From positions 1 to 64,000 of the forward strand of contig NBMY01000117.1 in NCBI GenBank assembly GCA_002212985.1: 64,000 nt of DNA. The letters are read 5' to 3'. Position numbers and translations under genes: made by a program. The notes under the pieces are model-generated. The model did not search any database. It was not told the origin of the DNA and saw only the letters and a program-made list of their open reading frames with translations. Source of the DNA: Sphingobacteriales bacterium TSM_CSS (GTDB lineage: Bacteria; Bacteroidota; Bacteroidia; Chitinophagales; UBA2359). Below, in pieces: positions 1-8,149 of this stretch (positions are counted from its first letter, which is position 1; every line of letters begins with the position of its first letter).

Positions 1-217
1 TTTTTATATTGCTGTATATAGTTTCCATTTCGCAGTTTTTTCGCAAAATTACTGTATTTTCGCAAACCCTTGTATTTTAAGACTTTCCTGTTGTCGCAAG
101 TCTAATAAACCCTTAAAGAACACTTGGCTATTTTTTTACAATAAGAAGTCGCAATATTCAAAGGAATCAATAGATGCATTCTATTTTCCAGAGGAATTTA
201 AAACTATACCACTTAAT

Positions 218-907
218 TTGAAGTATAACAGACAAATTGGTTATTCTGACTGCCTCATAGATACAGTTGCAACTAAATTTAAAGATAATGTAGAAGAAGG
301 TTGGGTTGATATGCCTGAAAATTGGCAATCACTTACTCTAATAGAACAAGAAAAATTACTTGATGAAATGCGTTCAACAAAAGTTGTTGGAAGTTGTAGT
401 CATGACAGTAGACCAAGGGAACACGCCATATATATTGCAATGCTTTCAGCAGAAGTTACAAATTGGGAAGTTTTCTTAAAATCACATTTAGACATTATGA
501 ATGATAGGTTTGATAGAATGTCAGACGGAAGCTACGCTTATGCACAACGAAAAACATACATAAAAGAGCTTGAAGAATTAGATATAAATGTACTTGATTT
601 ATTAATTGGAATTTCTTTAAGCGTTGAAAATCCAGCGAAAAATCATTACGATGGAAGTATAGAAAGACTTGGAAGAGCAATTTCAGAATCTAAAAATAAA
701 GAAGACTTTAAAACTCAGATTTTGTCAATGGTTGAAGACAAAGAACTTGATAATTATAATAGAATTTTAGCATATTTTTTATTCGTTAGTTACAATAACT
801 ATTTAGACAATAAAGACGAACAAAATGAAAATATTAAACAGTTAGAAAATTCATTAAAGACCTTGCCAGACTATTTAAAGGACAAAATTAAACTGAAACA
901 AGAATAA
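218..907 (+). CDS. Hypothetical protein in AT-rich segment; 5' end uncertain
   Basis: I do not recognise this 229-residue product. It is acidic, Lys/Glu/Asn-rich and predicted helical, with no signal peptide or membrane segment. The start used is a TTG at 218; no ATG lies upstream, yet the frame stays open to the left edge of the window. The translation looks protein-like from about base 140 (a stretch like YSKESIDAFYFPEEF) and not before. Either a non-ATG start lies near 140-218, or the gene has lost its true 5' end. Base composition differs from its neighbours: a hand count of 241-300 gives 19 of 60 G+C against 26 of 60 for 1201-1260. With the hairpin just downstream this suggests an acquired, cassette-like gene. 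Function unknown. Confidence 0.5.
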   Translation: MKYNRQIGYSDCLIDTVATKFKDNVEEGWVDMPENWQSLTLIEQEKLLDEMRSTKVVGSCSHDSRPREHAIYIAMLSAEVTNWEVFLKSHLDIMNDRFDRMSDGSYAYAQRKTYIKELEELDINVLDLLIGISLSVENPAKNHYDGSIERLGRAISESKNKEDFKTQILSMVEDKELDNYNRILAYFLFVSYNNYLDNKDEQNENIKQLENSLKTLPDYLKDKIKLKQE

Positions 908-912
908 GCTAC

Positions 913-960
913 GCCTAACAACTAAGGTTTCGTTGGGTGCGCAGCACCAACAATGAAACC
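913..960 (+). other. attC-like motif with imperfect hairpin
   Basis: Six bases after the orphan gene lies GCCTAAC (913-919), which fits the R'' box (RYYYAAC) of integron attC sites. It is followed by an imperfect inverted repeat with arms 926-940 and 944-960 around a 3-base loop. No clear matching GTTRRRY box closes the element, and no integrase is seen, so this is only attC-like. It is not followed by a T-run, so it is a poor terminator. Confidence 0.3.
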
Positions 961-983
961 CCGCTTGCCCGAGGCTTAACCTC

Positions 984-1136
984 ATGAAAAGCCTATCTTT
1001 ACAAGGCTTAGCCTTAAACTATTTACCCAACTCACGAGGCATGGCCTGGCGAAAGCAAAGCACCATTGGATACATTATTGAAGGTGTAATACGGGCATTG
1101 GTACTGCTGTTTCTCATTGGGCTTATACGCAGGTAG
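984..1136 (+). CDS. Possible small membrane protein (50 aa)
   Basis: An ATG at 984 opens a 50-codon frame ending TAG at 1136. The C-terminal half is one hydrophobic segment (about residues 29-47, IIEGVIRALVLLFLIGLI) flanked by basic residues (WRKQ before, RR at the end), typical of a single-pass small membrane protein with a positive C-terminus. Its composition resembles the main chromosome rather than the AT-rich gene to its left. It may be a chance frame: it has no recognisable family and no clear promoter. Confidence 0.3.
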   Translation: MKSLSLQGLALNYLPNSRGMAWRKQSTIGYIIEGVIRALVLLFLIGLIRR

Positions 1137-1142
1137 GCAATA

Positions 1143-2456
1143 TTAAGTAAGGTTATATAACCCAGCGTTGCCGGCAAAGCTCAAAATTCGCTCATCAACA
1201 ATAATATCGCGGTAGCGTATGGGGTTTTTTAAAACAATACCCTCTAAAGTGGTGCAGCGGCTGAGGGCAACATATACCTGACCGGGTGCAAAAGCGCCTT
1301 TACCAATGTCAATAAGTACATGGTTAAAGGTTTTGCCCTGGCTTTTGTGAATGGTAATAGCCCATGCTAATTTTATGGGAAATTGGTTGAAACTGCCAAT
1401 TACTTCGGTGGTAATCTTATTTTCTTCGGGGTTGTATTGGTAGCGAAGTATTTCCCATGTACTTTTTTCAAGTGCATATATGGCTTCGCCACTGCCGTTG
1501 TTAACCGAAACGCAAATGGTTTCATCATCAATGTAAGAAATAACGCCAAGCGTACCGTTTACCCATCGGTACCATTGGTCGTTTCGCACAAACATTACCT
1601 GTGCACCTTCTTTAAGGGTGAGGGTTTTATCGTTGGGCATACTGTGTTCATCAAAATTGCCTACAATATCGGCGGCAAAGGTATAGGCAGGAGTGCTGAG
1701 TTTATCAAGTTCGCGGTTGTTAATGCTTTGCGCTATATAGTTGGTGCTGGTAAGTGTTATGTACAAATCTTTGTTGGCGGGCAGGGGGTTGTTAGACAGC
1801 TGGCACCGGGTATTGAGGTGTTTCAGTGTTTCGTCGTCAATAGTTTTGGTACGTATAGCGTCGAGCAAATCAAGAAAATAGCGGTCTTTTTGCCGGTACA
1901 CCTTTTTCAGTTCAATGTAGTGCAGCGGCAATTTGCGTAAAACATGAGCGCTGAAAAAATAAGGCGTATCGTATAAAAAATTGAACATTTGCTTTTCTAT
2001 TTCCGAAGAAATGACCGGCGGCAGTTGAAACAGATCGCCAATAAAAATCATTTGTACACCGCCAAAAGGCAGGCTTCGCTCGCGTCCGTTGATGCGCATA
2101 AAGTAGTCAATGGCATCTAAAATATCGGCTCTTACCATAGATACTTCGTCAATGACAATGGCATCGAGGTTTTGGTAAATTTGGTTATTGCGACGTTTTT
2201 TTATGTGGTCGTTGTGAAACGGGTGCGGCGGGAACCCGAAGAAAGAGTGAATGGTTTGCCCGCGCACATTAAGGGCAGCCAGCCCCGTGGGAGCCAGCAC
2301 GGCAATTTTTTTTTGGGTTACTTCCCTGAAATGTTGCAATAAGGTAGATTTACCTGTTCCGGCGCGGCCGGTGAGGAAAATGTGGTGCCCGGCGGGGTCT
2401 TCCAGCAGTTTAAGGGTATGGGTAAATTCGGGGCTAAGGTCAAGTTGCTGCAGCAT
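1143..2456 (-). CDS. Pif1/RecD-like superfamily 1 DNA helicase
   Basis: An ATP-dependent DNA helicase of the Pif1-like group, expected to unwind DNA 5'-3' in repair or replication. The Walker A motif GRAGTGKST is at residues 30-38, followed by APTGLAALNVRG and TIHSFFGF (motif Ia region), and a DEAD-like Walker B with IDEVSMV near residue 100. Near the C-terminus are IHKSQGKTF and YVALSRCTTLEGI, the motif V/VI signatures of Pif1/RecD/UvrD-type enzymes. At 437 residues it is a compact core helicase without extra N- or C-terminal domains. A TATATTTG -7 box lies 29-36 bases upstream of the ATG. Bacteroidota often carry such small Pif1-like proteins; the cellular role here is inferred from family only. 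Confidence 0.9.
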   Translation of the reverse strand: MLQQLDLSPEFTHTLKLLEDPAGHHIFLTGRAGTGKSTLLQHFREVTQKKIAVLAPTGLAALNVRGQTIHSFFGFPPHPFHNDHIKKRRNNQIYQNLDAIVIDEVSMVRADILDAIDYFMRINGRERSLPFGGVQMIFIGDLFQLPPVISSEIEKQMFNFLYDTPYFFSAHVLRKLPLHYIELKKVYRQKDRYFLDLLDAIRTKTIDDETLKHLNTRCQLSNNPLPANKDLYITLTSTNYIAQSINNRELDKLSTPAYTFAADIVGNFDEHSMPNDKTLTLKEGAQVMFVRNDQWYRWVNGTLGVISYIDDETICVSVNNGSGEAIYALEKSTWEILRYQYNPEENKITTEVIGSFNQFPIKLAWAITIHKSQGKTFNHVLIDIGKGAFAPGQVYVALSRCTTLEGIVLKNPIRYRDIIVDERILSFAGNAGLYNLT

Positions 2457-2484
2457 ACAGGGTGGCGGTTGGTCATCTGTTTTG

Positions 2485-2492
2485 CAAATATA
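2485..2492 (-). promoter_or_regulatory. -7 promoter box (TATATTTG) of the Pif1-like gene
   Basis: Read on the minus strand this is TATATTTG, a match to the Bacteroidota TANNTTTG -7 element, 29 bases ahead of the helicase ATG. No good TTG-type -33 box is seen at 17-21 bases. Confidence 0.4.
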
Positions 2493-2527
2493 GCAACATA
2501 AATTTAATGTTAAAGATAAAAAAGTAG

Positions 2528-3361
2528 TTAAAGTGCCGGTCGGCTAAAATCTTTAACGGTGCGGGCAGGGGTTTCGGGTACTAACCGTTTAATGAGTTTA
2601 AGCTGATGGGTTAGCATGCCGGTTTCGGCATGAAAAATGCCTTGTTCCCGAAGCAGGTCAATGCGCACACAACCCGAAGCATGGATAATTTTACCATTGC
2701 CGAGTGCTATGCCCACATGGGTAATTTTTCCGTCGGCATTGTTGAAAAAAAGCAGGTCGGCAGGTAGCACGGCGGCAAAATCCAATACTAATTTACCCTG
2801 TTGCGCCTGTTGATAGGCATCGCGCTGCAAGGGTATGTTGCACACTTTAAAAACAAGTTGGGTAAACCCCGAACAGTCAATGCCGAATAAGGTGCGCCCG
2901 CCCCACAGGTAAGGGGCATGTAAAAAAGTTCTGGCATAATCGAGCAGTTGTGCAGATTGAGCTGTATCGGCGCTGGCGCTGACTACCTCGCCATAGCAGC
3001 GGTAGGGCAGGTGGTGAATATGCCCTTCTTTATTGCTGCATGCCGGCAGGGTACTGCCCCACAGCAGTGGAAAATGTACCGACCGGAACACCATTTCCTG
3101 CACCGGTTCGGCGGCATAGGCGCGGGGGCTTAACAGCAGCCGGTCATATTCTCTGTCCGGCAGCGGCAGGCATTGTTTTTCATCGAGCCATCCAATATAG
3201 GCATCGTGGGTACATTTAACCTCAAGCCATTGTGGTTGCTGTTTAAGTACAGCAAAAGTTTCGCCAAAAAGCAGTTGGCTTATCATTTCGCTTTTATGGG
3301 AGGGTTCTTTACGCAAAGGCACTACGCTTAACGGGCAAATACCATATTGCACCTGCAACAT
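2528..3361 (-). CDS. SH3-domain NlpC/P60 (C40) peptidase
   Basis: A predicted cysteine peptidase that cuts peptidoglycan stem peptides. Residues about 8-65 form an SH3b-like cell-wall binding domain (PLRKEPSHKSEM, FGETFAVL, WLEVKC). The C-terminal NlpC/P60 domain begins near residue 136 with HAPYLWGGRTLFGIDCSGF; the catalytic cysteine is Cys163, with His215 (ITHVGIAL) and His227 (KIIHASG) as the histidine pair. No signal peptide is visible, so it either acts on recycled muropeptides inside the cell or leaves by another route; this matches cytosolic YkfC-type gamma-D-glutamyl-diaminopimelate endopeptidases. Length of 277 residues is usual. It is followed by the helicase after 71 bases and may share its transcript. 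Confidence 0.88.
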   Translation of the reverse strand: MLQVQYGICPLSVVPLRKEPSHKSEMISQLLFGETFAVLKQQPQWLEVKCTHDAYIGWLDEKQCLPLPDREYDRLLLSPRAYAAEPVQEMVFRSVHFPLLWGSTLPACSNKEGHIHHLPYRCYGEVVSASADTAQSAQLLDYARTFLHAPYLWGGRTLFGIDCSGFTQLVFKVCNIPLQRDAYQQAQQGKLVLDFAAVLPADLLFFNNADGKITHVGIALGNGKIIHASGCVRIDLLREQGIFHAETGMLTHQLKLIKRLVPETPARTVKDFSRPAL

Positions 3362-3460
3362 TCCTGAAAAAATTAAGTCGGGTTAGGGGAGGGGGTTTCA
3401 TGTTTGGGCAGCAGATTAGAAGCAGGAGCGCTTATACCGGCAATATTTTGATAAAAGCAT

Positions 3461-4324
3461 TTACACTTTATTAGTGGTGTATTTACCGTTTTCCATTACG
3501 GCAATGGTTTTTTTGTAGGAGGCGTTCAGTTCTTTTATTTCGGCAATTTGCACCTGCAGGTATTTGTTGGCTTCCTTGAGCAACTCATACTTTTGTTTTA
3601 ATTGGTTGTATTCATTTTGCAGCATGGCAAGCATGTTTTGCGATTCGGTATGTTTTTTTGTTACCGTATCGAGTTGGCCTACCTGTTTTTCAAGATTGCC
3701 TATGGTGAGTTTCTGCTCCAGAATTTGTTTGCCTAATTGTTTTTTTTCTGCTTCCAGCGCTTCGTTGGTGCTATGCAGTTGTACCAGATTGGCTTCCATA
3801 TCTTCCGATTTGGGCAGCAGTTGTTCATATTGGCGTTTAATCTGGCTAAGTTGTACATAATCGGCTTTAAGGCTTTCATTTTGCCGGGTTATTTCCTGCA
3901 ACCGGTTTTCCAATGCTTTTTTGTCATTTTCTGCCACCTGCAACAAACTATTTGTTTTACTCAGCATCAACTGCATTTGGTGCAACTGCTCTGCCAGTTC
4001 GTTAGATTGGGTGCGGTAGGTTTCCAAAAACTGAATGCGCGCCTCCTGCTCTTCTGAATTGGTGACAGATTGTTTTAGCTGCAATTGCAGTTGTTCGGCA
4101 TTTTTACGTTGCTTACTGGCATCTTCCTGAATGGTGTTTCTGTCGTTTTCAAGAAATTTGCGCTGCTCAATGGTGCGGTTTAGTTTAATGCTGGTCTGCT
4201 CCAGTTTTTCGGTTTGTTTTTTAAGGGCATCGCTCAGTGCATTGGTTTTTACTCTATAATAAATAACTACCAGCAGAATGATGAAAAACTGCATGACCAA
4301 ATAGATGAAAATATCGTAAATCAT
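3461..4324 (-). CDS. Membrane-anchored coiled-coil protein
   Basis: A 287-residue protein that I cannot assign to a named family. The chosen ATG at 4324 gives MIYDIFIYLVMQFFIILLVV, a strong N-terminal membrane anchor (about residues 2-20); an upstream in-frame ATG at 4402 would add 26 residues of unlike character. The rest, about residues 30-270, is one long Gln/Glu/Lys/Leu-rich heptad pattern (for example QLKQSVTNSEEQEARIQFLE), a clear coiled coil. Such proteins act as scaffolds or spacers at the inner membrane; no enzyme motif is present. It lies between an SRPBCC protein and the NlpC/P60 peptidase on the same strand, so a cell-envelope role is possible but only inferred. Confidence 0.75.
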   Translation of the reverse strand: MIYDIFIYLVMQFFIILLVVIYYRVKTNALSDALKKQTEKLEQTSIKLNRTIEQRKFLENDRNTIQEDASKQRKNAEQLQLQLKQSVTNSEEQEARIQFLETYRTQSNELAEQLHQMQLMLSKTNSLLQVAENDKKALENRLQEITRQNESLKADYVQLSQIKRQYEQLLPKSEDMEANLVQLHSTNEALEAEKKQLGKQILEQKLTIGNLEKQVGQLDTVTKKHTESQNMLAMLQNEYNQLKQKYELLKEANKYLQVQIAEIKELNASYKKTIAVMENGKYTTNKV

Positions 4325-4447
4325 ACGATTGTAGTATTTAAGTGTACTGTTTAGCGGTGCTAAATTTCCCCCGAATATAAAATAAAATAAGTTAGCACAC
4401 AATAATTACCCCAATATTAACATGTTTTGTGCCAAAAATTGCTGCTT

Positions 4448-4942
4448 TCAGGTTGTTGGCAATAATTTCAACCATCTTTTTTGCCTGTGGCGGTAAAACC
4501 ATAAAGCCCACCTTGCCATCATACGTGTAAGGTAGCCGCTATACATGAGGATTTCATCGGTATAGAGGGTTTGGCCGGGCTGTTGGGTTTGCAGGGTAAT
4601 GCGGTGCTGCCATACAGATGCCATGGCGCTGCTTTCGGTAGTTTGCAGGGTTTGGTTTTGCGGGTCTATATGCGTTATGGTAATACTGTGTTTGCCAAGC
4701 GGTAATATTCCAAATGCGTATAAACGCAGCATTATGGTAGTACCCTCCTGCCAATTGTTGGGCAGAGTAGCACGTCCTTGAGGCGTAAACTTCAACAGAG
4801 GGCTGGCAATAAACTGAAGGGTGGCGGGTTGTAGCAGTTTTTGCCATACGGTTTGGCTTGATGCAGGAAAAACAGATTGCACTTTAACTACCCACGCGCC
4901 CTTATGTGTCGGGGCAGGGTAAGCAGCAGATAATACAATCAT
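4448..4942 (-). CDS. SRPBCC (START-like) domain protein
   Basis: A 164-residue protein with the pattern of a SRPBCC/polyketide-cyclase-like hydrophobic ligand-binding fold: an N-terminal strand (WVVKVQSVFPASSQTVWQKL), a middle of alternating strands with FTPQGRATLPNNWQEGTTI, and a C-terminal amphipathic helix rich in Trp/Arg (MARWALWFYRHRQKRW). No catalytic residue can be assigned. Substrate unknown. It is separated by only 15 bases from the thioredoxin-family gene upstream and is probably co-transcribed with it. Family assignment rests on the fold pattern, not on a strict motif. Confidence 0.65.
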   Translation of the reverse strand: MIVLSAAYPAPTHKGAWVVKVQSVFPASSQTVWQKLLQPATLQFIASPLLKFTPQGRATLPNNWQEGTTIMLRLYAFGILPLGKHSITITHIDPQNQTLQTTESSAMASVWQHRITLQTQQPGQTLYTDEILMYSGYLTRMMARWALWFYRHRQKRWLKLLPTT

Positions 4943-4957
4943 AAGAACAGACGTTGT

Positions 4958-6412
4958 TTACCGGTCGTCGCCCACATTCATGGTTGGGGCTTGCTTTTTG
5001 TTAATGAGGTTATCCAGCATTTCATCTACCTGTTTAGGGTCGAGGCGTTTGGCAATAATTTTTTTGTCTTTGTCCAGCACATAAATAGTAGGAGTGCTGT
5101 AAATATCGTATAAATCGCGGAATTTGGTTCGGTTGTACGGGTCCCAAAGGTTGGTCCATGGCAATTTATATTCAACGACAAACTTTTTAATTTCATCCAG
5201 TTCCACCCGAGTACAAACGCCTAAAATGGTAACGCCTTTGTCTTTGTACTTTTCGTACAGTGCAACAAAATCGGGCATTTCTTTTTTACAGTGCCCGCAG
5301 TTGTAATCCCAAAATACCATTACCACAAAATCGCTCTTAATTGCGTGCAGGGAAACGTTGTTGTTGTCTAAATCGGGCATGAGCAGTTCGGGGGCTTTCA
5401 GTCCTACCAGATTATACTTTAGGCGGTTAACCCTTTCGGTCATTTTGGCCATATTGGTAGAATCCATCCAAGTTGCAAAACCGGTGAGATAGTATTTTTG
5501 TGCCAGATGAACAAAAACGGCATCCATGCCCATAATTTTGGAGGTTTCGTAGTTATAGGTAATTTGAGAAAGGGCAAACCGGAAGGCATCGGGGTTGGCT
5601 TTAGCCTTGTCAATAATAAAATCGGCCGATACATTAATTGAGTCGGGCAGTTTAAGGGTAAGGTTATCGAGATAGTAGGTAATTTTGTTATTAAAAATAG
5701 GAGTTCGCACCAGTCGTCCGTCGGAAAAATCATATTTATCCCAATAGTGCGATTTAAAGTATTTGTAGGCAAACTGCGGGTCGGCAGGGTCGCCTTTTTC
5801 GTTTTTGGGTATTTCGGGTATTTCGGGTTCCCACATGGCTTGAATGATGGCAGACAGAAAAGCGTTGGGGTTTTCTTTGGTTAATGTTTCGCGGTAAGTT
5901 TTAATATCTTTTTCTACTGCGTCAATGCTTTCATCTATGAGGGCAATGGAGTCTTCGTTTTGGGTGGCGTCTTTTTGTTTTTTAAGTTCAGCAATGACCT
6001 TTTGTTTTTTTCCCAGGTAGCGCTGGTAATCGTTAAACAATTTGTTATCGGGCGAGCCGGTAACTTTCATGCTGTTTACAAAATCGGCGGTATCGGTTTC
6101 CAAGGCAAACTCCTGATTATCGGTATTCACCAGCATTTCAAAGTATTTGCTTCCGGGGAAAACAGCCAGGTAAATGCCGCCGGGTAGTTTTTCGTTTCCT
6201 TTAAATTGCACTACGCCTTTTGCGTCAATGTTAAAAGTGTCGCTTACCAGAATTCGGCTTCCGTAGTAGTAAGCCAGATAACAGGTGGTGTCGGCAAAGC
6301 CTTTTACCTTTACCTTAATATTGTAGCCCTCTTTGGCAAAGCCGGGCACAACAAACAAGAACAAGGATGCGCCGTACAGCAAGGTGCGCAAAAACAATTT
6401 GTTCAACTGCAT
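4958..6412 (-). CDS. TlpA-like thiol-disulfide oxidoreductase with DUF4369
   Basis: An exported thioredoxin-fold protein. The ATG at 6412 gives a signal peptide (residues 1-26, hydrophobic LLYGASLFLFVVPGFA); a more upstream ATG at 6469 would bury it. Residues about 28-140 match DUF4369 (YNIKVKVKGFADTTCYLAYY), the middle is a helical DUF5106-like region, and the C-terminal third is an AhpC/TSA-Redoxin domain with the CGHC active site at Cys372-Cys375 and a cis-proline region (YSTPTIYVLD). Such proteins are frequent in Bacteroidota and reduce or shuffle periplasmic disulfides, often for cytochrome or envelope protein assembly. The length, 484 residues, is usual for this architecture. The partner protein is not evident here. 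Confidence 0.88.
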   Translation of the reverse strand: MQLNKLFLRTLLYGASLFLFVVPGFAKEGYNIKVKVKGFADTTCYLAYYYGSRILVSDTFNIDAKGVVQFKGNEKLPGGIYLAVFPGSKYFEMLVNTDNQEFALETDTADFVNSMKVTGSPDNKLFNDYQRYLGKKQKVIAELKKQKDATQNEDSIALIDESIDAVEKDIKTYRETLTKENPNAFLSAIIQAMWEPEIPEIPKNEKGDPADPQFAYKYFKSHYWDKYDFSDGRLVRTPIFNNKITYYLDNLTLKLPDSINVSADFIIDKAKANPDAFRFALSQITYNYETSKIMGMDAVFVHLAQKYYLTGFATWMDSTNMAKMTERVNRLKYNLVGLKAPELLMPDLDNNNVSLHAIKSDFVVMVFWDYNCGHCKKEMPDFVALYEKYKDKGVTILGVCTRVELDEIKKFVVEYKLPWTNLWDPYNRTKFRDLYDIYSTPTIYVLDKDKKIIAKRLDPKQVDEMLDNLINKKQAPTMNVGDDR

Positions 6413-6569
6413 ATAACCGGGTTGTTTTTTTATTAAAGATTTGAAAAAACAAAATTGGTTTAACAACATTGGTTTAATTTTAGGGAAATGCGCCAGTTAT
6501 TCTGGTTTTACTTAGCCCGATAAATAACGCTGTTACCGGGCATTTCGTTGCAGGCGGGTATAGTTTTGT

Positions 6570-7160
6570 TTATTTGCCCGTTGCCGGCGGCATGGTTGGG
6601 GGAGCCTGTAAAACAGAGTCGGGGTTTTGAGTGGGGGCTGTTTCTGCCAGCAATTTAAGCTTTTGCAATCCTTCTTCCAGGTCTGTGCCAATCCATTTAT
6701 CTAAAAAGGGTCTGAAATACCTGAAAACAGGGTTGTTGCCCATACTGCCAGAAGTTATCCATTCTACCTGTGTGCGGTTGGCTTCCAAATCGGGGGTAAA
6801 TCGTATTTGCCCGTTTAGCCGAAACTGGTTATTCATCAGCATTTCATATTTAATGCCTTCCAACGGGTAGCTTTCGGTAATGGTTAATTTGCCGTTGCCC
6901 ATTTCTTTGCCGTTCCATACTTGAGTAGCGCCTTTTCCTTCTGTAACCGCACCAAAAGTAACCTGCAAAGTGGGGTCTTTTTGGTTATTCCAGGCTGTCC
7001 ATTCGTTCCACTTTTTGAGGTTGTTTACCCATGCATACAGGGTTCCATGCCCGGCATTAATGGTTTGTGAGCGCTGTACAGAAAATTCGGAGGGTAAAAA
7101 ATAGGCTCCGATGAGCAACAACAAAAAAACAGCCGATATGCCTACAATAAATTTAACCAT
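6570..7160 (-). CDS. Membrane-anchored SRPBCC family protein
   Basis: A 196-residue protein with an N-terminal membrane helix (residues about 3-22, FIVGISAVFLLLLIGAYFLP) followed by an SRPBCC/polyketide-cyclase-type domain: RSQTINAGHGTLYAWVNNL, KKWNEWTAWNNQKDPTLQ, and a closing helix (FLDKWIGTDLEEGLQKLKLL). This arrangement of one transmembrane helix plus SRPBCC is common in Bacteroidota and usually annotated as polyketide cyclase/dehydrase-like; the ligand is unknown. It is unrelated in sequence to the other SRPBCC protein at 4448 beyond the fold. The Pro-rich tail (QAPPTMPPATGK) is disordered. Confidence 0.8.
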   Translation of the reverse strand: MVKFIVGISAVFLLLLIGAYFLPSEFSVQRSQTINAGHGTLYAWVNNLKKWNEWTAWNNQKDPTLQVTFGAVTEGKGATQVWNGKEMGNGKLTITESYPLEGIKYEMLMNNQFRLNGQIRFTPDLEANRTQVEWITSGSMGNNPVFRYFRPFLDKWIGTDLEEGLQKLKLLAETAPTQNPDSVLQAPPTMPPATGK

Positions 7161-7221
7161 ATTTACCTTTGGTTGTAGTGGTTAATTGCGATACAAATTT
7201 CGGAAAAAAATTACAAATGGT

Positions 7222-8130
7222 TTATTTTGGCGGCCGTTTTGCCCAGTATTGCGAAAGTGCAAGCCCAGCCAACATATCCCAAATACCCCACCATGCAGCC
7301 AATATGGCCATGCCGCCCAAGCCACCAAAAAAGGTAAAAATGAGCATTAACCCCAAGCCGGTGTTATGAATGCCGGTTTCAATGGAAATGGTACGGGCAT
7401 CGTATTCTTTTAACCCCAGCAGTTTGGCAAATAGGTAGCCGCCGCCAAAACCCAGTCCGTTGTGCAACAATACCAGCAGTGCCACCATGTGTATATAGGC
7501 AAGAAAATACTGGAAATTGGAAACAAGGGCTGCTATAATTACCACAATAAAAATGAAAAGCGATACTTTATGAACCGAGGGCGCAATGCGTGCTGCCAGT
7601 TGGCTGTGTTTTTCGGAAACATACAGCCCTAAAAGTAGCGGAATTCCCAAAACCAGCAATACGGTGGCAAACATTTGAGGCAAACTTACACTAATGGTGC
7701 GCATAAGCTGGGCAGCAGGCGGGTACAGGTTGCCCCAAAAACCAAATACAGCCGGGGTAATAAGCGGAGCCAACATGGTAAACGTGGCGGTAAGACTTAC
7801 CGATAACGCTGCATTGGCCTTTGAATTGAGCGAAATGAAATTGGCTACACTACCGCTGGGGCAGGCAACCACCAGCATCATGCCCAACGCCATGCTGGGC
7901 ATGGGCCGAAACAGGTAAATTAGTCCAAGGGTAATCAGTGGCATCAGCAACAGTTGGGCGGTGAGGGCTACGGCTGCCGTTTTGGGGTTAGACATGACCA
8001 TTCTGAAATGCCGGAGTTTTAATTCCAGCGCTACGCCAAATATAATAAATCCAAGGCAAAAGTTGAGTATCCACAAACTTTGCGGACTAAAATGCAGGCG
8101 CACGCTGTCTATGACTTCGGGTGTTGGCAT
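7222..8130 (-). CDS. Bile acid:sodium symporter (BASS) family transporter
   Basis: A polytopic inner-membrane transporter, likely Na+-coupled uptake of an organic anion. Starting at the ATG at 8130 the protein is 302 residues with about nine or ten hydrophobic segments. Two BASS hallmarks are visible: the VACPSGSVANFIS segment, matching the unwound helix motif that binds Na+ in this family, and ETGIHNTGLGLML, the second crossover motif. An upstream ATG at 8196 would overlap the end of lepA and add a basic, non-family extension, so the 8130 start is preferred; this leaves 19 bases after lepA and suggests co-transcription. Substrate cannot be told from sequence; family members move bile acids, pantoate, pyruvate and other organic anions. 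Confidence 0.88.
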   Translation of the reverse strand: MPTPEVIDSVRLHFSPQSLWILNFCLGFIIFGVALELKLRHFRMVMSNPKTAAVALTAQLLLMPLITLGLIYLFRPMPSMALGMMLVVACPSGSVANFISLNSKANAALSVSLTATFTMLAPLITPAVFGFWGNLYPPAAQLMRTISVSLPQMFATVLLVLGIPLLLGLYVSEKHSQLAARIAPSVHKVSLFIFIVVIIAALVSNFQYFLAYIHMVALLVLLHNGLGFGGGYLFAKLLGLKEYDARTISIETGIHNTGLGLMLIFTFFGGLGGMAILAAWWGIWDMLAGLALSQYWAKRPPK

Positions 8131-8149
8131 TTGGCAGGGCGGCTTCGGG

